This document shows, one piece after another, positions 25,241 to 33,263 of a stretch of 42,876 nt of DNA. The DNA lies in the NCBI GenBank assembly GCA_021809545.1, contig JAKAYL010000012.1, positions 1 to 42,876 on the forward strand, written 5' to 3'. Under the pieces are notes generated by a model. The model was not told where the DNA came from and made no database searches. It worked only from the letters and a program-made list of their open reading frames with translations. How positions within the stretch are numbered: the stretch's first letter is position 1; every line of letters starts with the position of its first letter. This DNA is from Thermoplasmata archaeon (lineage in GTDB: Archaea > Thermoplasmatota > Thermoplasmata > Lutacidiplasmatales > UBA184). The translations under genes were made by a program, and so were the position numbers.

Positions 25241-27279
25241 AGACCACCGACCGCTACCGGCCGCGGGACAGCTGGGTTGGCGGGTGTGACCTGCTCCTGC
25301 GCACGCTCCAAGAGGCGTACGTAGTGTTCCCGGTTCACGCCGGAGAATCCCAGGTCCGCCATATAGGGTGGGGATCCCTCGATGATCTGGACGAAGGGCA
25401 CGTCGGAGTATCCCCCGTGGCCCCGGGCCTGGCCGCCCGCGCGCCGTCCCCGGGCCACGGTCAGGACCCAATCCGCGGGGTCCACCGGCCCGCCCCGGAT
25501 GCGTGCCATCGTCTCCCCGAAGAGCATCCGGGCCTCTTGAAACATCTCCTTGAACTCCGCGGGAGAGCGGGCGCTCCCCAGGCGCTGCAATGCCGCGACC
25601 TGCGCCTTCCGCACGATGCCCGGGGTGTCCCTGCGGACGGCGTCCAGTCCCTTGACCTTGAGCGAGCCGTCCCGGAGCCGTCCGAAATAGCGGGCCGGGG
25701 AGCCGATCGTGTCCCCCCGGTTGTTGCAGAGGATGACCCAGTCGTAGTGGGCGTCGACCTTGAGGCGGAGCCCGGTCTCGGTCTGGATCGCGGCCCGGAG
25801 CTCCTCGAAATCCTCCGGCGTCGCCCCCTCCCGCTCCGCGAAGAGGCTGTCGACCATCACGTGGAGCACCCGGAAGCCGCGGTCGGTCGCCACCCGGATC
25901 GCCCGGCGCATGTAGTGCCGCGAGAGGGCGGTGACGCACTCGTGCGCCTCGATCTTCCCGAAACGGGCGTTCCGGAACCCGAGGTACCCGAAGCTGGCGA
26001 CGAGGAGCCACTTGATCGCGCCCTGGCGGAGGTCCTCGACGGGGTTCCCCTGGGCCCGCGCCCGCGTCTCCTCCCGCCGGAGGATGAGCCACTCCAGGGC
26101 CTCGGGGACGATCCCCCGGTGCGCGTCCCCCGGCTCGACCGTGTGCCGGGTCCCGGGCACGGAGATCGAGGTCGGGGAAGAGGAGTTCACGGTCTCCGGG
26201 GAGATGTTCCAGCGGGCGATGAGGGCCGGGTACATGGAGGCGAAGTCGAGTTGGGCCACGTTCCAATAGATCCCCGGGACAGGACGGAAGAGGACCCCGC
26301 CCCGGTCGTGCGTCAGCAGATCTTCCAGGGACTTCCGCCGCTCGACCTGCACGGGCTTCTCGGGGACAAGGTACCGCCGCTGGAAGGCAAGGCGGGTCTC
26401 GTTCGCCGTCAATGCCTTCCCGATCGATGCTCCGGAGAGCTCGCCCATGGGAAGGGACGAGACCCGGCTCCACTCGACGAGCTTCACCAGCTCCTCGGGA
26501 AGGGAGGACGAGCCCGGGGAGTGACGCTTCAGGGTGATCGGCACCGCCGCGAGATCGACCCCCGCGCGGTGGAGGAGCCACTGGAAGGCGGGAGGGTACT
26601 GGAGCACGTCGGCCGCCGAGATCGTGTCGGCGAAGTCCCGGAGGGCGGGGAGACGCCCCTCCGCTTCCCGGGGACCGTCCCCTCCGGAGACGGAGAGGAC
26701 GAAGCGCTCGGGAGGGCGGCGGGAGGGGGAGGCGGTGGTCTCCCCGAACCAGTCGAAGAAGCGGACCTCGACCCCGCGGAAGGGAGGAGAGGTGTACCCG
26801 AGGAGCAGCGGATCCTCGAGGAGCGCGATCTCGGGGCCCCGCAGATACTGACGCTCGGCGGGCACCTCCCCATCCGGGAGCACGCCGGCCCCCTCGACCC
26901 GGACCCAGGCGGTGGCGGGGAATCCCAAGCGATAGAGGGCTTGCGTGACGGGGCCCGGGAACGTGTTGAAGACCTCGCCCAGCCCCTCCTGGAGCACCCG
27001 CTCCGCGACCTCCTGCCGCCCCTCGACGGAGTGCAGCGAGAGGCGGTGGACGGGGACGGGAGCGGTGTACCACGGTGGAGGGTACCACGCCTCCTCCACG
27101 ATCCCGAGGGCCTCGGGATGGTCCAGGAGCCGCTCGGCGGTCCCGGGATCGCGGAGGCGGAGATAGAGGTCGTGGGCCGCCCCGACCCAGGCCCGGGCCC
27201 GCCGCTTCCCGTCCGAGAGGAGGAGGGAGAGGCCCCCGGGCTCAGCCCGGGCGTCCAGGATCCATCCTTCGAAGCGCAT
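25234..27279 (-). CDS. B-family DNA polymerase, PolB2-like, divergent active site, no recognisable exonuclease motifs
   Basis: 681 residues. Motif A is AQLDFASMYPALIARWNISP (catalytic D345). Motif B region is IKWLLVASFGYLGFRNARFG with K423. Motif C, YGDTDS in ordinary PolB, reads HVMVDS (473-478): the second Asp (D477) is kept, the first is Met. The exonuclease half is eroded: Exo I-like FDWFGET and, where Exo II normally has N-x3-FD, YPPAFQ. Archaeal PolB2 proteins share such changes; Sulfolobus Dpo2 is a damage-inducible, mutagenic translesion polymerase. ATG 27279 has GGAAGG upstream and overlaps the previous gene by 38 bases. Error-prone lesion bypass is the inferred role; loss of activity cannot be excluded. 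Confidence 0.85.
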   Translation of the reverse strand: MRFEGWILDARAEPGGLSLLLSDGKRRARAWVGAAHDLYLRLRDPGTAERLLDHPEALGIVEEAWYPPPWYTAPVPVHRLSLHSVEGRQEVAERVLQEGLGEVFNTFPGPVTQALYRLGFPATAWVRVEGAGVLPDGEVPAERQYLRGPEIALLEDPLLLGYTSPPFRGVEVRFFDWFGETTASPSRRPPERFVLSVSGGDGPREAEGRLPALRDFADTISAADVLQYPPAFQWLLHRAGVDLAAVPITLKRHSPGSSSLPEELVKLVEWSRVSSLPMGELSGASIGKALTANETRLAFQRRYLVPEKPVQVERRKSLEDLLTHDRGGVLFRPVPGIYWNVAQLDFASMYPALIARWNISPETVNSSSPTSISVPGTRHTVEPGDAHRGIVPEALEWLILRREETRARAQGNPVEDLRQGAIKWLLVASFGYLGFRNARFGKIEAHECVTALSRHYMRRAIRVATDRGFRVLHVMVDSLFAEREGATPEDFEELRAAIQTETGLRLKVDAHYDWVILCNNRGDTIGSPARYFGRLRDGSLKVKGLDAVRRDTPGIVRKAQVAALQRLGSARSPAEFKEMFQEARMLFGETMARIRGGPVDPADWVLTVARGRRAGGQARGHGGYSDVPFVQIIEGSPPYMADLGFSGVNREHYVRLLERAQEQVTPANPAVPRPVAVGGLW

Positions 27280-27523
27280 CGGGACCTTCCTGCCTCCGCG
27301 TCCCCTCCGTCTCGGAGAAGAGGTAGAGGAGGAGGGAGAGCAGGATCTCCTCCCCCGGGTCTCCCGTCTCCAGGGCGTACTCGTTCTCGAGGTCGCGGGC
27401 GTGGGCGAGGAGCCGTTGGAGGCGCTCCCGCTTCCGCGGGTCGGCCGAGCCCTCGGCGAGGCGCTCCAGCCGCACGATCTCCACGTCGAGCCCTTGCCGG
27501 AAGGAGGGGATGGTCCTACCCAT
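27242..27523 (-). CDS. Small helical protein of the PolB2-like operon
   Basis: 93 residues, mostly predicted helix, rich in Arg, Glu and Leu (VRLERLAEGSADPRKRERL, EEILLSLLLYLFSETEG). I recognise no family. It overlaps the end of the short DUF72 gene by 8 bases and the start of the polymerase gene by 38 bases, so all three are translationally coupled. A small accessory subunit bridging polymerase and RecA-like protein is a guess from position only. Confidence 0.7.
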   Translation of the reverse strand: MGRTIPSFRQGLDVEIVRLERLAEGSADPRKRERLQRLLAHARDLENEYALETGDPGEEILLSLLLYLFSETEGTRRQEGPDALRRMDPGRPG

Positions 27524-28139
27524 CGCCCGCCTCTCCGAGGAGCCGGCGGATCCGCTCGGCGTCCTCGTACATCTGCACCGTGTGCGTCACGACGCGCACC
27601 CGCTCCCGGCCCGCGGTCCCGTACTTCCGCGCCCAGGTGGCCGTCCGATAGACCATGCCGGAGCTCAGGTGGTCGAGGATCCCGTGCTCCGTGCCGAAGA
27701 CCCGGAGGTATGCATCCCCGCCCGAGGGGGAGGGGGGAGGCGGGGATGCACTGTGATCGAGGGAAGGAAGGGCCCCGGCCGGACAGGGAGTCTCTCCCTC
27801 CCGGCGGCCCCGGGCCTCCAGCACGGGGACGTACCCGTGGGCCTCCAGGAGCGCGAGCGCCTCGTCCCGCCAGGGTGAGGAGGCGTGGACCACCCCGTAG
27901 CGGGCCCCGAGCGCTTCCAGGAACGCGGGAACGGCCGCAGGGTCCCGGGGGCGCTCCCGGGGGAGCTTGACGGAGAACTCGAAGTCCCCGGGGACGGTAC
28001 GACGCCACTTCCGGGCGGTCGCCGGAAGGGGGAGACGGTAGTAGCTCGTGTTGACCTCGACGAAGTTGAATCTGCGGGCGTAGGCCGGAAGGCCCCCGGC
28101 GAGATCCCACCAGCCCCCACAACCGACCCGGAGATCCAT
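27516..28139 (-). CDS. Short DUF72-like protein (copy A)
   Basis: 207 residues, a reduced version of DUF72: MDLRVGCGGWWDLAGG, FNFVEVNTSYYRLP and FEFSVKLPRERP match the N-terminal half of the full-length copy at 24392-25240, and AYLRVFGTEHG plus a helix-rich end replace the usual C-terminal VRLHG/NNHP segment. The NNHPHGYAPRNA motif is absent. A Pro/Ser-rich linker (SASPPPPSPSGG) splits the protein. ATG 28139 lies 1 base after the stop of the RecA-like gene. Divergence of the copies suggests separate jobs, perhaps as partners. Confidence 0.8.
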   Translation of the reverse strand: MDLRVGCGGWWDLAGGLPAYARRFNFVEVNTSYYRLPLPATARKWRRTVPGDFEFSVKLPRERPRDPAAVPAFLEALGARYGVVHASSPWRDEALALLEAHGYVPVLEARGRREGETPCPAGALPSLDHSASPPPPSPSGGDAYLRVFGTEHGILDHLSSGMVYRTATWARKYGTAGRERVRVVTHTVQMYEDAERIRRLLGEAGDG

Positions 28140-28140
28140 C

Positions 28141-28809
28141 CTATCCTCCCCTCCCCGTCCACTCGGTGAGGAGCGTCTGCTTTCCCGGGCCGGCCGTCCG
28201 CGTGCCGTAGACCTCGGCATAGGAGAAGAGGACCCGGTCCGGGGGGCTCGAGGGATGCTTCACGATCCGGGCGCTCAGGGCGGAAGGGGTCGCGGTGACC
28301 TCGACAAGGACGGGGACGCTATGGTGGTGGTACGTCCCCCCCTCCGGCAGGCCACGGCCGAACTGGGAACGGCGGTTGAAGACGGCGACCGACTTCTTGA
28401 GCCCCAGCTCGCGGAGGGCGGCGGTGATAGGGGTGAGGTCCCCGTACCCCTCCGCCCCCTTGGGAGCGAAGAGGTAGGGGTCCACCACGGCGACGACGGG
28501 GACCGTGGAGGTGACGGCTCCCCGAAGGAGCTCGATGGTGGACTGCAGGCTGAAGGAGCGGGAGAGCACGGCCTCGGGCTTCACCCCGAGGTTCTTCCCG
28601 AGCCGGCGGAGCGCGATCGTGTCGAGCGCCCCGAACTCCTGGGTAAGGAGGATCTCGAGCTCCCCCGAGTGCTCCACGATGAACCGGTGGAGGAGGATCC
28701 GGATCGCCTCCCACTCCCCGAAGAACTCGACGAAGGAGAGCCCGCCGATCATCCGGTCCAGGGCCTGGACTCCGGTGGAGAGGACGGGTGGGGGGACCGC
28801 TCGCGACAT
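28141..28809 (-). CDS. RecA/RadA-like protein lacking Walker A
   Basis: 222 residues. STGVQALDRMIGG and VEFFGEWEAIRIL align with the RadA core STGSKALDxLLGGG...EFFGEFGSGKTQ, but the GSGKT loop is replaced by WEAIR, so ATP binding is presumably lost. A Walker-B-like strand remains (VPVVAVVDPYLFAP), and the C-terminal YHHHSVPVLVEVTATPSA...ARIVKHPSSPP matches the RadA segment after the L2 loop. ATG 28809 is 32 bp from the shared TATA element; the upstream codons in frame contain it. First gene of the operon. By analogy with bacterial ImuA, a RecA-fold protein acting with ImuB and DnaE2, it may recruit the polymerase to lesions or to RadA filaments (inference). Confidence 0.78.
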   Translation of the reverse strand: MSRAVPPPVLSTGVQALDRMIGGLSFVEFFGEWEAIRILLHRFIVEHSGELEILLTQEFGALDTIALRRLGKNLGVKPEAVLSRSFSLQSTIELLRGAVTSTVPVVAVVDPYLFAPKGAEGYGDLTPITAALRELGLKKSVAVFNRRSQFGRGLPEGGTYHHHSVPVLVEVTATPSALSARIVKHPSSPPDRVLFSYAEVYGTRTAGPGKQTLLTEWTGRGG

Positions 28810-28835
28810 AAGCAAAAGAGGAATATGGGCCGAAA

Positions 28836-28846
28836 GGTATAATATG
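28836..28846. promoter_or_regulatory. Shared divergent TATA element
   Basis: GGTATAATATG. Its centre is about 32 bp before ATG 28809 (RecA-like, minus) and about 30 bp before ATG 28871 (regulator, plus), so one AT element can serve both directions. Confidence 0.6.
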
Positions 28847-28866
28847 GTTCCGTACTTGTACGGAAC
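28847..28866. promoter_or_regulatory. Perfect 20-bp palindrome, candidate operator
   Basis: GTTCCGTACTTGTACGGAAC is a 9-bp inverted repeat around TT. It begins immediately after the shared TATA element and ends 4 bp before the regulator ATG. It therefore covers the regulator's start region and lies just upstream of the TATA for the polymerase operon. The adjacent ribbon-helix-helix protein is the obvious candidate binder. Confidence 0.65.
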
Positions 28867-28870
28867 AGAT

Positions 28871-29221
28871 ATGCCGCGTGCGGGATTCAAGTCCGTGACC
28901 CTCAAGGAGGAAACGTACCGGGAGCTCGAGGATACCTACCGACAGGAGAAGGAGATCCTGGCCCGGGAGGGTATCGGGAGCCTCACGGCCTTCGTCACCC
29001 GCATCGTCTCGAGCTACCTCCGGGAGCGGGAAAAGACCCGGCTCCGCCACTTCAACATCTACGAGAGCGTCATCCGGATCCAGGATTCCAAGATCGGACG
29101 GCTGGTGGACGTCGACTACCGGAACGGGGAGATGTTCTGCAGCCTCTGCCATTCCACCGAGTGCCTCCACACCGGCTTCGCGTGGGGGATCTACCGCCAG
29201 CACCACACGTCTCGGCAGTAG
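28871..29221 (+). CDS. Ribbon-helix-helix regulator with C-terminal Cys/His cluster
   Basis: 116 residues. The N-terminus (FKSVTLKEETYRELEDTYRQ ... GSLTAFVTRIVSSYLRERE, ~6-55) is a ribbon-helix-helix fold: a basic strand with alternating residues, then two helices. The C-terminus has DYRNGEMFCSLCHSTECLHTGFAWGIY, a C-x2-C-x4-C-x-H cluster that could bind zinc or sense redox state. Similar RHH plus C-x2-C proteins occur in archaea without defined roles. It is divergent from the PolB2-like operon, separated by a 20-bp palindrome, and is probably its autoregulated repressor or activator (inference). ATG 28871 is 30 bp from the TATA centre; longer frames to the left cross the promoter. Confidence 0.82.
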   Translation: MPRAGFKSVTLKEETYRELEDTYRQEKEILAREGIGSLTAFVTRIVSSYLREREKTRLRHFNIYESVIRIQDSKIGRLVDVDYRNGEMFCSLCHSTECLHTGFAWGIYRQHHTSRQ

Positions 29222-29400
29222 GGCGTTGGCTACGACCCACCGACGACATACCACACCCGTACAATCCACATAGTATCCGGCCCTTGAGCCTGCCGGGACG
29301 TCTCGCGCGCGGATGTTTGAGGGGGTCGGCTCCGCCCAGACCCGAGGGCAAAGGTCAAGAACGCGGAATCCTTCGAGCTACCCGAGCGAGCGAGGAGATA

Positions 29401-32103
29401 GTGGCCACGGAGGGTTCTGGGGAGTCTCGCCAGGGTGCGCGCTCTTTCTCCGTCCTGGTCCTGTTGGGAGTACTCATCCTTCCTTTGCTGATGGCGGTCA
29501 GCCCGGGGGCGAGCCCTCTCGGGGGATCCCTTCCCTCGGTCCGGACCCTGTCCCCCTCCGAAGCCTCCCACCAGCCCGCGGTCATCCGACCGTCCGCCGT
29601 CACGATCTCCTCCTTCACGATCTCCCCCAACCCGGTCGTCACCGGGGAGACCACCTACCTCAACATCACCGTGACGGGATCGAGCCCCCCCTACCTCGTG
29701 AACTACAGTAGCGGGATGCCCTCCTCCTGCCCCCAGTCCCTTGCGATCATCATCAATTCGACCTACTCGGTCGCCTGCACTCCGACCTTGGCAGGAACCT
29801 ACAACATCGTCGCCTTCGCGAGCAACTTCTCCGCCTACAACACGAGTACCGGGCAGCTCGTGGTGAACGCGGCTCCGACCGGGCCCTCCGTCACCTCCTT
29901 CCTCGCCTCCCCGGGCCAGATCACGCTGGGGGCCTCCACGTACTTCAACTCCACCGTCACCGGGGGCACGCCCCCCTACACCTACGCCTACGGGGGGCTC
30001 CCTCCCGGCTGTTCGAGTTCCAGCACCTCCTCGCTGTTCTGCACCCCGACCAAGACCGGGAACTACTCGATCGGGCTCACCGTGACCGACTCCACGGGGC
30101 TCTACACCACGGCCTCGACCACCCTGGGCGTGACCAATTCCCCGGGGCCGCTCATCTCCTCCTTCCTCGCCAGCCCCTCCTCCTTCACGGTGGGGCGGAG
30201 CACCCAGCTCACCGTCCAGGCGACGGGAGGCACCGTTCCCTACACCTACGTCTACGGCACGCTCCCCACCGGGTGCTCCTCGTCGAACGCTTCCACGCTC
30301 AGCTGCACCCCCACCGCCGCCGGGACCTTCCACGTGAACGTCACGGTGACGGACGCGAAGCACCTCAGCTCGGTCGCGACCACCACCGTGACCGTGAACG
30401 CGCTCCCGAGCGTCGCCTCCTTCGCCCCCTCCCCGTCCACCATCTCGGTCGGGGGCTCCACGATCTTCCGGGTGACGACGTCCGGCGGCACGGCGCCCCT
30501 CTCCTACGCCTACAGCGCGCTCCCGCCGGGATGCGCGACCCAGAACACCTCCGCCCTGAGCTGCTCCCCTACGACGCAGGGCACCTACACCGTCTCGGTC
30601 TCCGTGACGGATGCGGACGGCTACACGTCCAGCCCCTACTCGACCACCCTCACCGTCAATGGGCCCCCCACCGTCTCCTCTTTCGTCGCCACCCCGGCCA
30701 CCTTCCCGGTGGAATCGTCGACGTACCTCAACGTCACGGTCTCCGGAGGCGCCCCGCCCTTTTCCTACACCTACCTCGGGCTGCCGTCGGGCTGCCGGAC
30801 GATGAGCACCGCTTCCCTCCCGTGCACCCCGGTCTCCCCGGGCATCTTCCACGTCTCGGTGGTCGTCGTGGACGCGAGCGGACGGACCATCAACGGCTCG
30901 ACCCTCGTCACGGTCACGCGCGTTCCCGCCATCCTCTCCTTCACGGCGACCCCCCCGACCGTAGCCGCCCACGCCTCGACCGTCCTTTCGGTGCAGGCCT
31001 CGGGAGGCACTCCCCCCTACTCCTACTTCTACACCGGACTCCCGGTGGGGTGCACCACCGCGAACGTCTCCTCCCTCACCTGCCAGCCCGTCAGTGTCGG
31101 ACGGTTCAACGTGACCGTCACCGTCTCCGACGCCCGGGGCAACTCCAACACGAGCCTGCTCCAAGTGGTGGTGAGCGCCTCGGCCGGCCTCCCGCTCATC
31201 AACGCATTCTCCGCCAGCCCCTCGACGGTGTCCGTGGGGTCCTCCGTCACGGTCTCCGCGAACGTGACGGGCGGGAAACCGCCCTACACCTACGCCTACT
31301 CAGGCCTTCCCCCTGGCTGCTCGAGCCTTGACTCCGCCGTCCTCCTCTGCAACCCCAGCGCCCCGGGGACGTATCCCCTCCATCTGAGCGTGACCGATAG
31401 CGCCGGGGTCTCGGCCTCCGCCACGACGAACCTCACCGTCACCGGTACCGTCCAGTCCCTCGCCATCTCCCTCAACGCGAACCCGAAGTCCGTGTCGATC
31501 GGTGCCTCGGTCGCCCTCAACGCGACCCTCTCCGGGGGAGAGGGGCCCTTCTCCTTCGCTTGGTCGGTCAACGGGGCCAACGTCTCGGGGGCTCCCAACG
31601 GCACCTCCTGGAGGTGGACCTCCACAAAGGACGGGAGCTTCACGTTCCGGGCCTGGGTGAGGGACGCACAGGGGATCGTCGCAGGCAGTCCCCAGGTCGT
31701 GGTGACCGTCGGGAGCAGCGGCGGCGGTAGCGGCGGGGGCACCTCGAGCTCCTCCGCCTCCCCCTATCTCTGGCTGATCCTCCCCGCGGTGCTGGTGATC
31801 GCGATCATGCTCGGGTACTTCCTCTTCCGGCGGATGAACTCCCGCCGTCAACCTCCCCCCGAGAGCGAGGGACCGACGTCCCCGCCCGCGGGATTCTACG
31901 GTGCCCCTATCGGAGAGGTAGCTCCTGCCCCGGTTCCGGAGGGTGCGCCCCCGGAGACCCAAGCCCCGATGGCCCCCGAGGTCCCTTACGAGGAGACAAC
32001 TCCCCCGGAAGGGCACTATGGACCGGAGCTCGCCACGTCCTGCCCGCAGTGCCAGAACCCCCGCGATCCCGGGGCGCCCTGCGCCATCTGCGGATCCCCC
32101 TGA
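29401..32103 (+). CDS. Cell-surface protein with Cys-paired Ig-like repeats and cytoplasmic zinc ribbon
   Basis: 900 residues from GTG 29401, which has GAGGAG 3 bases upstream; the start is uncertain. Signal peptide about 16-35 (FSVLVLLGVLILPLLMAV). Eight Ig/PKD-like repeats of ~88 residues (69-773) follow the pattern SFxASPxxxxxG.ST....TGG.PPY.Y.Y..LP.GC.S....L.C.P...G.Y...V.VTD. The first seven have a conserved Cys pair, predicted to form an intra-domain disulfide; the eighth has none. A Gly/Ser linker, one helix (~787-810), a Pro/Glu-rich stretch and CPQC...CAIC (zinc ribbon) end the protein, the same plan as the 1965-residue protein. The 179-bp gap before it shows only a weak TATA-like element near 29270. 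Confidence 0.82.
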   Translation: MATEGSGESRQGARSFSVLVLLGVLILPLLMAVSPGASPLGGSLPSVRTLSPSEASHQPAVIRPSAVTISSFTISPNPVVTGETTYLNITVTGSSPPYLVNYSSGMPSSCPQSLAIIINSTYSVACTPTLAGTYNIVAFASNFSAYNTSTGQLVVNAAPTGPSVTSFLASPGQITLGASTYFNSTVTGGTPPYTYAYGGLPPGCSSSSTSSLFCTPTKTGNYSIGLTVTDSTGLYTTASTTLGVTNSPGPLISSFLASPSSFTVGRSTQLTVQATGGTVPYTYVYGTLPTGCSSSNASTLSCTPTAAGTFHVNVTVTDAKHLSSVATTTVTVNALPSVASFAPSPSTISVGGSTIFRVTTSGGTAPLSYAYSALPPGCATQNTSALSCSPTTQGTYTVSVSVTDADGYTSSPYSTTLTVNGPPTVSSFVATPATFPVESSTYLNVTVSGGAPPFSYTYLGLPSGCRTMSTASLPCTPVSPGIFHVSVVVVDASGRTINGSTLVTVTRVPAILSFTATPPTVAAHASTVLSVQASGGTPPYSYFYTGLPVGCTTANVSSLTCQPVSVGRFNVTVTVSDARGNSNTSLLQVVVSASAGLPLINAFSASPSTVSVGSSVTVSANVTGGKPPYTYAYSGLPPGCSSLDSAVLLCNPSAPGTYPLHLSVTDSAGVSASATTNLTVTGTVQSLAISLNANPKSVSIGASVALNATLSGGEGPFSFAWSVNGANVSGAPNGTSWRWTSTKDGSFTFRAWVRDAQGIVAGSPQVVVTVGSSGGGSGGGTSSSSASPYLWLILPAVLVIAIMLGYFLFRRMNSRRQPPPESEGPTSPPAGFYGAPIGEVAPAPVPEGAPPETQAPMAPEVPYEETTPPEGHYGPELATSCPQCQNPRDPGAPCAICGSP

Positions 32104-32155
32104 GATCGGACGTCGGAGGGCTGCGGAGGAACGTGGTCTCGTAGCGAGACCCGGC

Positions 32156-33202
32156 TCAGCTACGGACCTGCCAGGACTGGACCCCGTTCATCTCGAAGCT
32201 GAAGTCCACCACGTGCCCGCCCGCTTTCTCGACGACCTCCGCGATCTTGCGGCGCCGGGAGAAGTCCGCGAAGAGGAGGAGGTATCCGCCACCGCCCGCC
32301 CCCGTCAGCTTCCCGCCGAGGGCCCCGGCCTCCCGGGCCTTCTCGTAGAGGTGGTCGATGAGAGGGTTCGAGATCCCCGAAGTGAGACGCTTCTTGAGCT
32401 CCCAGCCCGCGTGGAGGAGGCGGCCCATCTCGTCGATGTTCCCGCGGAGGAGGTTGTTCTTCATCTCCACCGCGAGCGCCTTCATGGCGTCCAGGGATGC
32501 GACGGTGTCCTTCCTCCCTTCCCGGTAGTTGTTCTGCTGGCTCTTGATGATCTCGTCGTCCAGGTGCCGGGTCCCGGTGTAGCAGAGGAGGAGGCGGTAC
32601 TGGAGCTCGTTGAGGATCTCCCGGGGGATCTTGAGGGGGTTGACCACGGTCCCGTTCTTCCCGAACTCCATGAAGTTGAACCCCCCGAAGGAGGCCGCGT
32701 ACTGGTCCTGCCGCCCGCCCTTCTTCGCCATCTCCTCCCGTTCGATCCGGTAGGCGATCTCGGCCACGTCGTAGGAGGTCCACGGCATGCTGAGGTAGCG
32801 CTGGAGGACCCCCACGAGGGCGACGGCCATGGTCGAGGAGCCCCCGAGACCCGACCCGGGGGGTGCGTCGGAGTGGAGGAACATCTCGAGCCCGCCGAGG
32901 CGGCCTGCCACGGCGGGGTCCTTCTCGAGCGTGCGGAGGGCAGCGGTCACGAGGTCGAGTTCGCCGGTGTAGGTCCGGTCGTCGGAGGGCCCGTAGTTCA
33001 CCGACGTGTCGAAATCCAGGGAGTGGACCGTGGTCGCCTCGTTGTTCTCCCGGGTGGCGAGCGTGGCGTAGGCGTACTTGTTCACGGTGCAGTTGAGGAC
33101 GGCCCCGCCCCGCTCCTCGGGGTAGGGAGAGACGTCGGTACCTCCCCCGGCAAAACTGATCCGGAGGGGGGCCTTGGTGCGGAGAAGGGTGGGAGGGGAC
33201 AA
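32156..33202 (-). CDS. GHMP-family sugar kinase (heptose-7-phosphate kinase-like)
   Basis: 348 residues. RTKAPLRISFAGGGTDVSPY at the N-terminus and the ATP loop APPGSGLGGSSTMAVALVG are those of HddA-type GHMP kinases, which phosphorylate C1 of a sugar phosphate; KLTGAGGGGYLLLF is the third GHMP motif. The usual partners (GmhA, GmhB, nucleotidyltransferase) are absent, so the true substrate is unknown; a sugar for surface glycans is a reasonable guess. The start is uncertain: TTG 33202 has the CTATTTAG element about 32 bp upstream, whereas ATG 33265 would overlap the divergent L44e gene. Confidence 0.8.
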   Translation of the reverse strand: MSPPTLLRTKAPLRISFAGGGTDVSPYPEERGGAVLNCTVNKYAYATLATRENNEATTVHSLDFDTSVNYGPSDDRTYTGELDLVTAALRTLEKDPAVAGRLGGLEMFLHSDAPPGSGLGGSSTMAVALVGVLQRYLSMPWTSYDVAEIAYRIEREEMAKKGGRQDQYAASFGGFNFMEFGKNGTVVNPLKIPREILNELQYRLLLCYTGTRHLDDEIIKSQQNNYREGRKDTVASLDAMKALAVEMKNNLLRGNIDEMGRLLHAGWELKKRLTSGISNPLIDHLYEKAREAGALGGKLTGAGGGGYLLLFADFSRRRKIAEVVEKAGGHVVDFSFEMNGVQSWQVRS

Positions 33203-33230
33203 GGTTCTCCCCGTCCCGACGACAGCAAAG

Positions 33231-33238
33231 CTAAATAG
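33231..33238. promoter_or_regulatory. Shared divergent TATA-like element (GHMP kinase / rpl44e)
   Basis: CTAAATAG (CTATTTAG on minus) is centred about 30 bp before ATG 33264 and about 32 bp before TTG 33202. Confidence 0.5.
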
Positions 33239-33263
33239 GGTTTGCCCGGTGGGGGTTTTCCCC

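Noticed and set aside
24392-27088. 898-codon frame as a fusion protein ending in DUF72
   Set aside because: The part upstream of 25240 is the polymerase gene out of phase; the DUF72 family start is at 25240.
25324-27651. 775-codon plus-strand frame
   Set aside because: Antisense to the polymerase gene, which carries clear PolB motifs.
32360-32380. GGGTTCGAGATCCC, tRNA T-arm-like string
   Set aside because: It lies inside the GHMP kinase coding sequence and no acceptor or anticodon arm can be paired around it.
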